Shown here: positions 1 through 7,776 of the stretch, one piece after another
How positions within the stretch are numbered: the stretch's first letter is position 1
How the letters are laid out: the number at the start of each line of letters is the position of its first letter
Source: Bacteriovorax sp.
Lineage (GTDB): Bacteria > Bdellovibrionota > Bacteriovoracia > Bacteriovoracales > Bacteriovoracaceae
Length of the DNA stretch: 38,761 nt
Reading direction: 5' to 3'
NCBI GenBank assembly: GCA_028710485.1
Contig: JAQTTZ010000028.1
Coordinates: 1 to 38,761, forward strand
Made by a program: the position numbers and the translations under genes
The notes under the pieces: generated by a model
Databases searched by the model: none
What the model was told of the DNA's origin: nothing
The model's input: the letters and a program-made list of their open reading frames with translations, nothing else

Positions 1-1036
1 GCGCCGCCATTGGAGCGGCGATTGGTGCTTGTTGAGTTTGAACAGTTGTTACGCTTGAATGAGAGCGAATTTGTCCGCCCAATCCTGTAGCAATAACTGT
101 AACCATAACATTGTCGCCGCAGTTATTATCGATAACTGTTCCGAAAATGATTTCTGCATTTTCATCAGCTGCTTCCATAATAAGCGTAACAGCTTCATTC
201 GTTTCGTGCATCGTAAGAGAATCAGAGCCAGTGATATTGATAATAATCCCAGTTGCTCCATTAATTGAAATATCTTCTAAAAGCGGTGAGCTGATTGCCT
301 CTGTTGCTGCTTTTATCGCGCGTCCTGCACCTGCGGCTAAACCCGTTCCCATTAGAGCAAGACCTTTGTTTGCCATAACTGTAGAAACGTCTGCAAAGTC
401 AGCGTTGATGTGACCAGTGTTATTGATCAAATCAGAAATACCGCGAACGGCGTTCAATAAAACTTCGTCGGCTTTTTTAAATGTATCCACTAGAGATAAG
501 TTTTCTCCAGCAAGATATAGCAATCTTTGGTTAGGAATAGTGATAAGTGAATCTACACTTTCTTCAAGATTTCTAATTCCTTCTTCTGCTTGTTTAAATC
601 TTTTCTTTCCTTCGAACACGAAGGGCTTAGTAACAACTCCAACCGTAAGTGCGCCTAGCTCTTTTGCTAGTTTTGCAATAACGGGAGCTGCTCCTGTTCC
701 TGTTCCACCACCCATACCAGCAGTGATGAAAACCATGTCTGCACCTTTTAGGACTTCTGATATTTTTTCATAGTCTTCTAGTGCTGCTTTTTTTCCAATT
801 TCTGGATTGGCACCTGCCCCCAGACCTTTTGTTACATTTCCGCCCAATTGAATTTTGGTTTGGGCCAATGAAATACTTAGTGCTTGAGCATCAGTATTTG
901 CAACAATATATTCAACACCTGAAAGGCCAGCGCGGATCATTGTATTAACGGCATTGCAACCGCCACCACCAACACCAACAACTTTTATGCGTGCACCGTT
1001 CACTTTTGTATTTTCTGAATCTGTAATTTCGAACAT
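1..1036 (-). CDS. ftsZ: Cell division protein FtsZ (partial, C-terminus beyond window)
   Basis: Tubulin-like GTPase that polymerises into the Z ring at midcell. I translated the minus strand from the ATG at 1034-1036, which follows a strong ribosome site (GGGAGG) 27 bases after ftsA. The frame stays open to the window edge, giving about 345 residues. Visible motifs are the N-terminal [12 protein letters not shown] nucleotide loop, the tubulin signature [10 protein letters not shown], and the T7-loop motif NADFADV that completes the GTPase site of the neighbouring subunit. The final residues in the window are Gln/Ala/Pro-rich and look like the start of the variable C-terminal linker, so the FtsA-binding tail is missing only because the window ends. 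Last gene of the dcw cluster seen here. Confidence 0.97.
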   Translation of the reverse strand, partial: MFEITDSENTKVNGARIKVVGVGGGGCNAVNTMIRAGLSGVEYIVANTDAQALSISLAQTKIQLGGNVTKGLGAGANPEIGKKAALEDYEKISEVLKGADMVFITAGMGGGTGTGAAPVIAKLAKELGALTVGVVTKPFVFEGKKRFKQAEEGIRNLEESVDSLITIPNQRLLYLAGENLSLVDTFKKADEVLLNAVRGISDLINNTGHINADFADVSTVMANKGLALMGTGLAAGAGRAIKAATEAISSPLLEDISINGATGIIINITGSDSLTMHETNEAVTLIMEAADENAEIIFGTVIDNNCGDNVMVTVIATGLGGQIRSHSSVTTVQTQQAPIAAPMAA

Positions 1037-1063
1037 GGAGGCCTCCCGAGCAAAAAACTATAA

Positions 1064-2347
1064 TTAAAATATTTCTTTAAACACAGACTTTAACGATTCA
1101 CTCAACTTACTAATCAGGTCGGTGTTTGATTGATTCGATTCTTTATCTTTAGTATTAAACATCACGCGATGATTGTTAGCACTTTGGTTTTGAGTTGGTG
1201 TGTATGGTTTTCTTTTTGAAGCTTCAATTAGAAGTCCCAGAACCGTTGAATACTTTGGATTCTGCATAATATTAGTCATTCCACCGAAGGGAATAGGAAA
1301 ACCAATTTTGCAAGATCTCATAAGAATATATTCACCAAGTTCAGGCAATCCTTTTATCAGTGCACCACCACCAGTTAAAACAAATCCACCCGCCACTTGA
1401 TCTTGAAGTTTTTTATCTTCAACCATATATCTAACGACATCAAATAATTCTTCTGCCCGAGCGCCTAGTACTTCTGCAACTACGCTTAATTGAACTTCGC
1501 ATGGCTTGGTTCCAGATAAACCTTGAACTGTAATATGTGCTGATTGATTTAATTGCTCAGCAAGCACACTTCCATGATTAATTTTTATTCTTTCTGCTTC
1601 ATTATGAGGAATTTTTAAAGCGACGGCTAAATCATTTGTAAAATGGTTTCCACCAATTGGAATAATTTGAGAATGAATCAAACTTCCATCTTTCCACACC
1701 GCGATGTCAGTGGTCCCACCGCCAATATCAACCAAGACCACTCCAAGTTCTTTTTCTTCGTATGAAAGAACTGCTTCAGAAGAAGCTAGTGGCTGCAAAG
1801 TAATATGTTCAGCTTCAATCCCTGTTTGTTCAACACATTTTACAAGGTTTTGAATAAGAGGAATTGATCCTGTTACAATATGAACGTGAGCTTCTAACCT
1901 CACTCCACACATACCAATTGGATTTTTAATTCCTGTTGTATTATCAACCCTAAACTCTTGAGGAATAACATGAAGGATATCTCTATCCGAAGGTATAACT
2001 ACTGCTCTCGCTGCTTCAAGCACGCGATCAACATCATCTTGTGTAATTTCTTTTCCTTTAATAGCGACAACACCTGAGCTATTAAAGCTATAGATATGAC
2101 TTCCGGCGATTCCGATAGTTGCACCAGTGATATTCACTCCGGCCATTAATCTCGCTTCTTCGAGCGAAGCTTGAATGGAACGAACTGTTTTATCAATATT
2201 AACAACTGAGCCTTTCTTAAGTCCGTAAGAAGGGTGTGTTCCAATACCGATAATTTCTAATTCTTGATTGGGGTGCTGAAGACCAACGATTGTGCAAACT
2301 TTCGTGGTTCCTACATCGAGACCTACGATGATGTTTTTTTCGTTCAT
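1064..2347 (-). CDS. ftsA: Cell division protein FtsA (actin-like Z-ring membrane anchor)
   Basis: Actin/Hsp70-fold ATPase that tethers FtsZ to the inner membrane and recruits later division proteins. The 427-residue product has the phosphate-1 motif GLDVGTTKVC near the N-terminus, the SHS2/1C region, the phosphate-2 motif VDIGGGTTDIAV, and the adenosine motif LTGGGALIKGL in the C-terminal half. The last ten residues (ESLKSVFKEIF) form the amphipathic membrane-targeting helix typical of FtsA. The length is normal for the family. It lies between ftsQ and ftsZ in the canonical order. The 60-base gap upstream of it carries a palindrome, reported separately. Confidence 0.97.
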   Translation of the reverse strand: MNEKNIIVGLDVGTTKVCTIVGLQHPNQELEIIGIGTHPSYGLKKGSVVNIDKTVRSIQASLEEARLMAGVNITGATIGIAGSHIYSFNSSGVVAIKGKEITQDDVDRVLEAARAVVIPSDRDILHVIPQEFRVDNTTGIKNPIGMCGVRLEAHVHIVTGSIPLIQNLVKCVEQTGIEAEHITLQPLASSEAVLSYEEKELGVVLVDIGGGTTDIAVWKDGSLIHSQIIPIGGNHFTNDLAVALKIPHNEAERIKINHGSVLAEQLNQSAHITVQGLSGTKPCEVQLSVVAEVLGARAEELFDVVRYMVEDKKLQDQVAGGFVLTGGGALIKGLPELGEYILMRSCKIGFPIPFGGMTNIMQNPKYSTVLGLLIEASKRKPYTPTQNQSANNHRVMFNTKDKESNQSNTDLISKLSESLKSVFKEIF

Positions 2348-2378
2348 TTTGAGAATCCTTTCTCTATTAAGACGATTA

Positions 2379-2397
2379 TGACAGAATCATTCTGTCA
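2379..2397. repeat. 19-bp palindrome in the ftsQ-ftsA spacer
   Basis: Nine-base arms TGACAGAAT and ATTCTGTCA flank a single central base. The palindrome fills the short spacer between ftsQ and the ftsA ribosome site. With so short a centre it is better suited to binding a dimeric protein than to forming a hairpin, and no T-tract follows on the minus strand. An operator or RNA-processing role is inference only. Confidence 0.5.
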
Positions 2398-2407
2398 CAC
2401 AAAAATG

Positions 2408-3199
2408 TTAGAATTTGTCCTTAAACTTGACAACAACTTTTTTGCTATTTGTAAGATTTATAATAGCTGGAATTTTTTCTTTTAATTCCATATAGTTCAC
2501 AATCTTATCCAGCTTGACCATTTTTTCCCCCCATTCGTCAGGTCCCATAAAGACACTAGAAGGGTGGCCATTAATCGACAATATAATGGTGAGCTCTTTG
2601 TTTTCGTTCAAAATGACTTCTGAAAGTTTATGCCGAAGGGCCGGCCTCATCTCTTTTACAAGAGTTGTAACATCGCTTTGGACTTTATCTTCCATTTCTC
2701 CCACTGGCAGTGCCAAGTAAGGAAGATCGTGAGTAAGCTTTTTTTCACTTCGAAGAAGGGCTTCGTAAGTTGGGTCAAATAATTGGCCGTTATCCACCAG
2801 AATGGCTTCATATGAATCAGCACCATTATTTTTATAAATTTGAACCTTCATTAAAGGTTCGGGGCAATTAAAATTCAAATCGAGAACTTTGCTATAAGGA
2901 TCATATTGAATTTTATAATCTGAAACAAAATATTTGTCGGACCATTTTTCATTGATTATTTTTAATTTAACATCGCGTAGTGAATGAGATTGCTCAAAGG
3001 TTTTTACAACAAGCAAGGCCATCGTTCCCGCTGGACGAGTGGGACATTTTCCTAAATTAGACCGGTACGAAAGTTCTTCGCTGAATTTTGCAGCTTCGGT
3101 CGCAGTTGGACCAAGAGAAGATGTAACTATATTAGTGACAACTAGAATCGCAATGATGATTGCGCTGATAATAAAATTTTTTGACTTAAAAAACGTCAT
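2408..3199 (-). CDS. ftsQ: Cell division protein FtsQ
   Basis: Bitopic division protein that links early and late divisome parts through FtsB/FtsL. The 263-residue product has a short cytoplasmic N-terminus, one membrane helix at about residues 9-28, and a periplasmic remainder. The C-terminal stretch (residues about 205-260) has the FtsQ beta-domain pattern: a short strand, FMGPDEWGEKMVKLDKIVNYM, then strands ending KKVVVKFKD. The POTRA-like region (about 65-130) is divergent, so sequence alone is weaker than sequence plus location. It sits between murB and ftsA, the standard place for ftsQ. The start ATG follows an AGGA ribosome site. Confidence 0.85.
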   Translation of the reverse strand: MTFFKSKNFIISAIIIAILVVTNIVTSSLGPTATEAAKFSEELSYRSNLGKCPTRPAGTMALLVVKTFEQSHSLRDVKLKIINEKWSDKYFVSDYKIQYDPYSKVLDLNFNCPEPLMKVQIYKNNGADSYEAILVDNGQLFDPTYEALLRSEKKLTHDLPYLALPVGEMEDKVQSDVTTLVKEMRPALRHKLSEVILNENKELTIILSINGHPSSVFMGPDEWGEKMVKLDKIVNYMELKEKIPAIINLTNSKKVVVKFKDKF

Positions 3200-3230
3200 C
3201 CTGACTTTTTCCTCATTGGAGTAGCTCTAA

Positions 3231-4145
3231 CTAATACTCAACTTCCGTTTCGAAAGAGACTCCCGTTTGGAGTTTTAATTCTTTTTGAAGAACCGTGATC
3301 ATCGTCATCACATCTTCATATGAACTCTCTCCACGATTTTCCATGAAGTTTGCGTGCTTAGGACTAATCTGTAAATTTTTAATCGATAGCCCTTTCAAAC
3401 CCATTATATCTATAAAAAGTCCGGCTCGACAAGTTACACGAAGGTCAGGATCCTGATAATTCTTAAAAACACATCCACAGGTCCATTCCTTTAGAGGCTG
3501 TGTCCGAGTTCTCATTTCCAAATACTCACGTATCTTCTTACTAATGGCCTCATCAATACCAAAGTGAATTAGTCGAGCTTGGTAAATCACATCTCCTGGT
3601 TCCACAAAATGATTATGACGATAAGTAAAAGAATGCTGATCTATTTTGATCAACTTTTCTTCTCCATTTTTGGTTACAAGATTTACTTCCTTTATAATGG
3701 TTCCAATTTCACCCAAGTTGGTTCCAGCATTCATAAAGATGGCACCGCCAAGACTTGCGGGAATTCCCGTAAAGACTTCCCATCCTTTTAATCCAAACTT
3801 ATTTGCGTGAGAGGTAAGGGTGGCAAGAGAGACCGAAGCAGGAAGAACATACTCACTTTGTGCTTTTTCTAAAACACTTCTATCAAAATCAAAATCTAAT
3901 TGAAGATAGGGAATCCTTGCGGTTGAGGGAAGAAGAATGTTAGCTCCCCAGCCAAGGACCCGATATCTAATATTGTTTTTGGTTAACTCCTTTAAGGTTC
4001 TTTTTAATCCATCGACACTTCTAATAGTAATCAGATCACCGCGAGCATTTAGCCTCATGGTTGAAAACTTCTTAAGATCTTTATCGATCTCAACAACAAC
4101 GTCTGGGTGAGTTATAATTTTTGTAATAATAAAACCTAGCTCCAT
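3231..4145 (-). CDS. murB: UDP-N-acetylenolpyruvoylglucosamine reductase MurB
   Basis: FAD-dependent cytoplasmic enzyme that reduces UDP-GlcNAc-enolpyruvate to UDP-MurNAc. The 304-residue product shows the FAD-binding N-terminal pattern (STMRLN at 28-33, LGWGANILL at 64-72), the GIPASLGGAIFMNAG motif at 127-141, the YRHNHF loop and a C-terminal EVEY. The active-site motif usually read as GS(V/F)FKN is here CGCVFKN (C223-N229), so Cys225 is in the proton-donor Ser position. No insertion loop of the E. coli type I enzyme is apparent, so it looks like type II. No convincing ribosome site precedes the ATG. It is separated from its usual upstream neighbour murC by the antisense cassette. Confidence 0.95.
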   Translation of the reverse strand: MELGFIITKIITHPDVVVEIDKDLKKFSTMRLNARGDLITIRSVDGLKRTLKELTKNNIRYRVLGWGANILLPSTARIPYLQLDFDFDRSVLEKAQSEYVLPASVSLATLTSHANKFGLKGWEVFTGIPASLGGAIFMNAGTNLGEIGTIIKEVNLVTKNGEEKLIKIDQHSFTYRHNHFVEPGDVIYQARLIHFGIDEAISKKIREYLEMRTRTQPLKEWTCGCVFKNYQDPDLRVTCRAGLFIDIMGLKGLSIKNLQISPKHANFMENRGESSYEDVMTMITVLQKELKLQTGVSFETEVEY

Positions 4146-4162
4146 AAATACGAAAGGTCTGA

Positions 4163-4237
4163 ACTGATTTTAGACAAAATTTTCCTAAAATAGTATATCC
4201 TTTATAAGAAGTTTTCATATTTAATTAGGAAAATCAA
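4163..4237 (+). promoter_or_regulatory. Candidate promoter/operator and ribosome site of the ATPase-Toprim cassette
   Basis: The divergent gap between murB and the cassette holds an inverted repeat ATTTTAG / CTAAAAT (about 4167-4190) that overlaps possible -35 (TTAGAC, 4170-4175) and -10 (TATATC, 4194-4199) elements 18 bases apart. The ATG at 4238 is preceded by AGGAAAA. On the opposite strand the same gap would have to hold any private murB promoter. The promoter elements are weak matches. Confidence 0.3.
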
Positions 4238-5644
4238 ATGACCGGTAGCACATATTTTAAAACAATTTATATAAGGAAAATGCAGCCCATTTTTAAAAAA
4301 GAATTTCGTCTCAACTTTAACCAAAAAGAAATTCTGATTCTTGGTGGTAATGGCGCAGGTAAAACATCTTTTCTTCGATTAATAAAATCATTGAGTTCTT
4401 TTAACTTTTCAGAATTATTTAGTAAATCTTGCTCCTCCACGCACGAGCGCGAAATTGATTTTGAATATGAAGTACAACTCCGCCAACAGTCTTTAAAAGT
4501 TTTCTTTCAAGAAACGTCACTTAAGCCTTCTAGGAAATTGCTTTCAAACAAGCTCTTGCAAGATGCGATTGACAGTACAGCCAAGGATATAGCCGTTGTT
4601 TCAAAAAGAAACATCAAAATTGAAACATCTGGAACTAATTACAACATCAGACTTTTGGTTGATGATAAACAATTTAGCTTTTTTTTAAATGAAGAATTAA
4701 TTAATCAAAGTGATTTGCTTGAAATAAATTTAAGTAGCTCTAACCCCGCTCCAACAATAACTGATATTCTTCTTCATGCTTGGTCACAATCAAGAAAAAA
4801 TGATGAATCTGATAATCCAACGGCAGGGGCAATAGGCAACATTCTTGATTTAATTATGTTTTTTAATGATGATGCTACTGAGTCAAATCATCCTATTTTT
4901 AATGAAGACAAAAATTATTTTGAAAGACTTTTAAAAGAATCTCAACTGATTCATAAGAAAAATTCAAACTCGCCTGGATGGTATTATACGAGCGGTCCAT
5001 GGTTTATCGATACAATTGGAGCACCAGAGAACTCCAAAGAACACTGGCTACTTAAAAAACTTAATGATTGCATAGAAAAAGATAACCCTCTCTTAATTAT
5101 TCAAAGTGCAGACTTGCCGATTTTAAAAAGAATTGCGCTTGATTTAAACGTTAGTGATATTAAATTTAATATATTCCTAAACAATAAACAAAAGAAAGAA
5201 GATGGCTCAATTGATTCCAACTGGGCCTTAAATAGCATTACCATTGTTGACCATGAAAACAATGAATTTGATTCTGAAAACCTAAGCTATGGCCAAAAGA
5301 GATACCTCTCATTAATGATTTATTTGAGCAAAAACTCTTCTTACCGCCCCTTCCTTATCGATGAACCAACAAATGGTCTTCATCACCGATTCATTGAAAG
5401 CTTTTATTACAATACTGAAAAATCTTCTCAACTTTTCATGACAACTCAATCACCATGGCTGTTGAACTACATAGAAATTGACAACCAAGAAGAAGCCTTA
5501 AGTAAGTTTGTGATTTGCAAAAAAGAAAATAACTTCTTCACTTGGAGAAACTTTAATAAATCAGAGGTGAAAATAATTTTAAACTCTCGTGAAAATGGCA
5601 TACAAAAAATGGATGAGATTTTACGCACAAGAGGAATTTGGTAA
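4238..5644 (+). CDS. ABC/OLD-like ATPase, candidate anti-phage defence protein
   Basis: The 468-residue P-loop ATPase has a Walker A motif (GGNGAGKTS, 36-44), an ABC-type signature LSYGQKR (349-355), and Walker B LIDEPTNGL (D375, E376). A switch segment TTQSPWLL follows at about 401-408, with Gln where ABC proteins carry His. There is no membrane segment, so it is a cytoplasmic AAA_15/AAA_21-type ATPase as found in OLD, PARIS (AriA), Septu and similar systems, not a transporter subunit. The region between the motifs (about 50-345) is long, low-complexity and unfamiliar to me. Its stop is directly followed by the next gene's GTG with no gap, so the two are surely cotranslated. It lies on the plus strand inside a minus-strand cell-wall operon, which suggests horizontal insertion. 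Confidence 0.85.
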   Translation: MTGSTYFKTIYIRKMQPIFKKEFRLNFNQKEILILGGNGAGKTSFLRLIKSLSSFNFSELFSKSCSSTHEREIDFEYEVQLRQQSLKVFFQETSLKPSRKLLSNKLLQDAIDSTAKDIAVVSKRNIKIETSGTNYNIRLLVDDKQFSFFLNEELINQSDLLEINLSSSNPAPTITDILLHAWSQSRKNDESDNPTAGAIGNILDLIMFFNDDATESNHPIFNEDKNYFERLLKESQLIHKKNSNSPGWYYTSGPWFIDTIGAPENSKEHWLLKKLNDCIEKDNPLLIIQSADLPILKRIALDLNVSDIKFNIFLNNKQKKEDGSIDSNWALNSITIVDHENNEFDSENLSYGQKRYLSLMIYLSKNSSYRPFLIDEPTNGLHHRFIESFYYNTEKSSQLFMTTQSPWLLNYIEIDNQEEALSKFVICKKENNFFTWRNFNKSEVKIILNSRENGIQKMDEILRTRGIW

Positions 5645-6364
5645 GTGAATATATATTTTTTTGGAGAAGATTCACCTACTAAGTCGGTTCATATTTTAAA
5701 AAATATAGTTATAAAGAGCCTACACTGTATCGAGCCGCTGTTTAATCCTAGCGATGCAGAGTTTAACATTAATTCTTCTAACTTTTTCGGGCTAACCCTT
5801 CAGGGCAATCACTGGAAACAAAAAAAACCAACCTCTAATTTTGATGATCTATGCAGCTTCATTGCAGATATTTACCAAAATGATGACGAATTCATATTTT
5901 GGCACATTGATGCAGACACTACATGGAGCAATGACGCGGGCTACCAGTTAAGTAAAAACATATTACAACTTGAGGAGATCGTTTTTAAAAAGGTTGAAGC
6001 TTTTAGCAATAGTAAAAAAAAAGCTTTTAACAAAGATGAATTATATAAAAAGTTAATCCTTGTAGAGCCTTTTTACTCTATTGAGTCTTGGCTATATGAA
6101 AACTACGAAATTGTACGCGATAGTCATAAACCACATTATGAAGCCTTAAAAAAATTCAAAGAAAAACACGGCGACACATTCGACCTAATTAGCCAAGTTA
6201 AAGAGAAGACATCGGTTAAGGATGAAATTAACATTGAGTTATCAAATAACTTTCCAAGCAGTAGAATTAATCAAATCGGCATGTCTTACTCGTTATTTCT
6301 TTCTCTTTTAAAAGAAAATTTACCTTTAAACGAGGCTATACCTAAAAGACAAACTCTATTCTAA
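5645..6364 (+). CDS. Toprim-like protein (DUF4276/RloB/AriB-type), partner of the upstream ATPase
   Basis: The 239-residue protein starts at GTG immediately after the ATPase stop. Its layout matches small Toprim-like nucleases that accompany defence ATPases. An early strand ends in an acidic residue (IYFFGEDS, E8). A central strand has a DxD pair (FWHIDADTTW, D89 and D91). A later motif, LVEPFYSIESWLYENY (about 139-154), resembles the PxFExWL segment of DUF4276 and RloB proteins. No signal peptide or membrane segment is visible. Assignment rests on this motif spacing and on genetic coupling to an ATPase, so the family name is tentative. An AriB-like DUF4435 relative is the main alternative. 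Its last 9 bases overlap the end of murC on the other strand. Confidence 0.65.
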   Translation: MNIYFFGEDSPTKSVHILKNIVIKSLHCIEPLFNPSDAEFNINSSNFFGLTLQGNHWKQKKPTSNFDDLCSFIADIYQNDDEFIFWHIDADTTWSNDAGYQLSKNILQLEEIVFKKVEAFSNSKKKAFNKDELYKKLILVEPFYSIESWLYENYEIVRDSHKPHYEALKKFKEKHGDTFDLISQVKEKTSVKDEINIELSNNFPSSRINQIGMSYSLFLSLLKENLPLNEAIPKRQTLF

Positions 6365-7744
6365 GCCTGCCCATTTTCTAGCCGCTTTACCAATTGATCC
6401 AGCCCCTAAAGTCACAACAATAGTTTTGTCGTTTTTATGAGATTCAATCACTAACCCCAGGTCATCGATACTTTCAATTTTGCGAGCGAATTGTGGATGC
6501 AGACGATTAATATCTTCAATCAGACGATCAGTCGTGATGCCATCTATTGGCATCTCGCTGGCAGCATAAACAGGCAATAGATAAAGTTCATCAGCATCAT
6601 TAAAACAATGTAGGAATTGATCCCAACAATCTCTCGTTCTCGTAAAGCGATGTGGTTCGAATATAACTATTTTTTTGTAATCAGGACGCGTGTCTTTGAC
6701 TATTTTTAAAGTTGAGGCAATTTCAGTTGGATGATGTCCATAATCATCCACAACTTCAAAGCCAGCTTCTTTATATAATAATTGAAATCGTCTGCCGACT
6801 CCTTCTAATTTTTTAGCAGCAGCCGCGATATTTTTAAATTTTAATCCCATATGGAATGCGAGAACAGAAGCTCCAAGACAATTTAAAACATTATGGCGAC
6901 CAGGAAGATTAATTTCAAATCGAACTTGTAATTCACCTTTATAGTACAGGTCAAAACTCGTATCAAAATGTCCGTATTCAATATTTCTCGCCGTAAAGTC
7001 TGCCGGAATATCAATACCAAAAGTAACCGCAGGACGTTTCATTTCAGACTTTAAAAGCATTAATTTTTCATCGTGAGCGTTAAGTGCAACGACTCCGTAA
7101 AATGGAACTTTGTTGGCAAACTCTACGAAGGCCTTGAAAAGATTTTCCTCCGTTCCGTAGTGATCCATATGATCGTTGTCAATGTTTGTGATGACTGACA
7201 TTACGGGTGTTAGTAATAAAAATGTTCCATCTGATTCATCAGCTTCAGCAACTAAAAAATCACCTTTTCCAACCTTGGCGTGACCATCTAGATTTTTAAC
7301 AATTCCGCCAATAATATAAGTTGGATCTAAATCACATTCTTGTAAAATAGTTGCAAGAAATGAAGTGGTTGTCGTTTTACCATGTGTACCGGCAACAGCT
7401 AAACCGTATTTTAATCTCATTAATTCCGCAAGCATTTCGGCACGTCTGATAACCGGAATACCTTCGCGTTTGGCACGAATAACTTCAGGATTTAAATCGT
7501 TAACCGCTGAACTATAAACGACAACAGTAACATTATTCAAATTTTCTTCTTTGTGCCCAATGTAAATTTCCGCACCAAGTTTTTTTAATTTTTTAACATT
7601 GGGAGACTCTGAAACATCAGAACCAGAAACATTGTACCCTGAAGCGATAAGAACTTCTGCGATACCTGACATTCCAATTCCACCGATTCCAATAAAATGA
7701 ATTTTAACGTAATTGTTTTCTAAAGCTGTGTTGTTTCGGAACAT
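6356..7744 (-). CDS. murC: UDP-N-acetylmuramate--L-alanine ligase MurC
   Basis: Cytoplasmic ATP-dependent ligase that adds L-Ala to UDP-MurNAc. The 462-residue product has the N-terminal Rossmann motif FIGIGGIGMSG (about 17-27), the ATP loop AGTHGKTTTTS (about 117-127), the DNDHMDHYG substrate/metal segment and the C-terminal YGHHPTE motif typical of MurC. ATG follows an AAGAAGAG ribosome site, 32 bases after ftsW. In most dcw clusters murG lies in that gap. The 3' end overlaps the convergent Toprim-like gene by 9 bases (6356-6364). Confidence 0.97.
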   Translation of the reverse strand: MFRNNTALENNYVKIHFIGIGGIGMSGIAEVLIASGYNVSGSDVSESPNVKKLKKLGAEIYIGHKEENLNNVTVVVYSSAVNDLNPEVIRAKREGIPVIRRAEMLAELMRLKYGLAVAGTHGKTTTTSFLATILQECDLDPTYIIGGIVKNLDGHAKVGKGDFLVAEADESDGTFLLLTPVMSVITNIDNDHMDHYGTEENLFKAFVEFANKVPFYGVVALNAHDEKLMLLKSEMKRPAVTFGIDIPADFTARNIEYGHFDTSFDLYYKGELQVRFEINLPGRHNVLNCLGASVLAFHMGLKFKNIAAAAKKLEGVGRRFQLLYKEAGFEVVDDYGHHPTEIASTLKIVKDTRPDYKKIVIFEPHRFTRTRDCWDQFLHCFNDADELYLLPVYAASEMPIDGITTDRLIEDINRLHPQFARKIESIDDLGLVIESHKNDKTIVVTLGAGSIGKAARKWAGLE

Positions 7745-7776
7745 TTTTTCTCTTCTTGTACAGGTTGTACAGGAGC

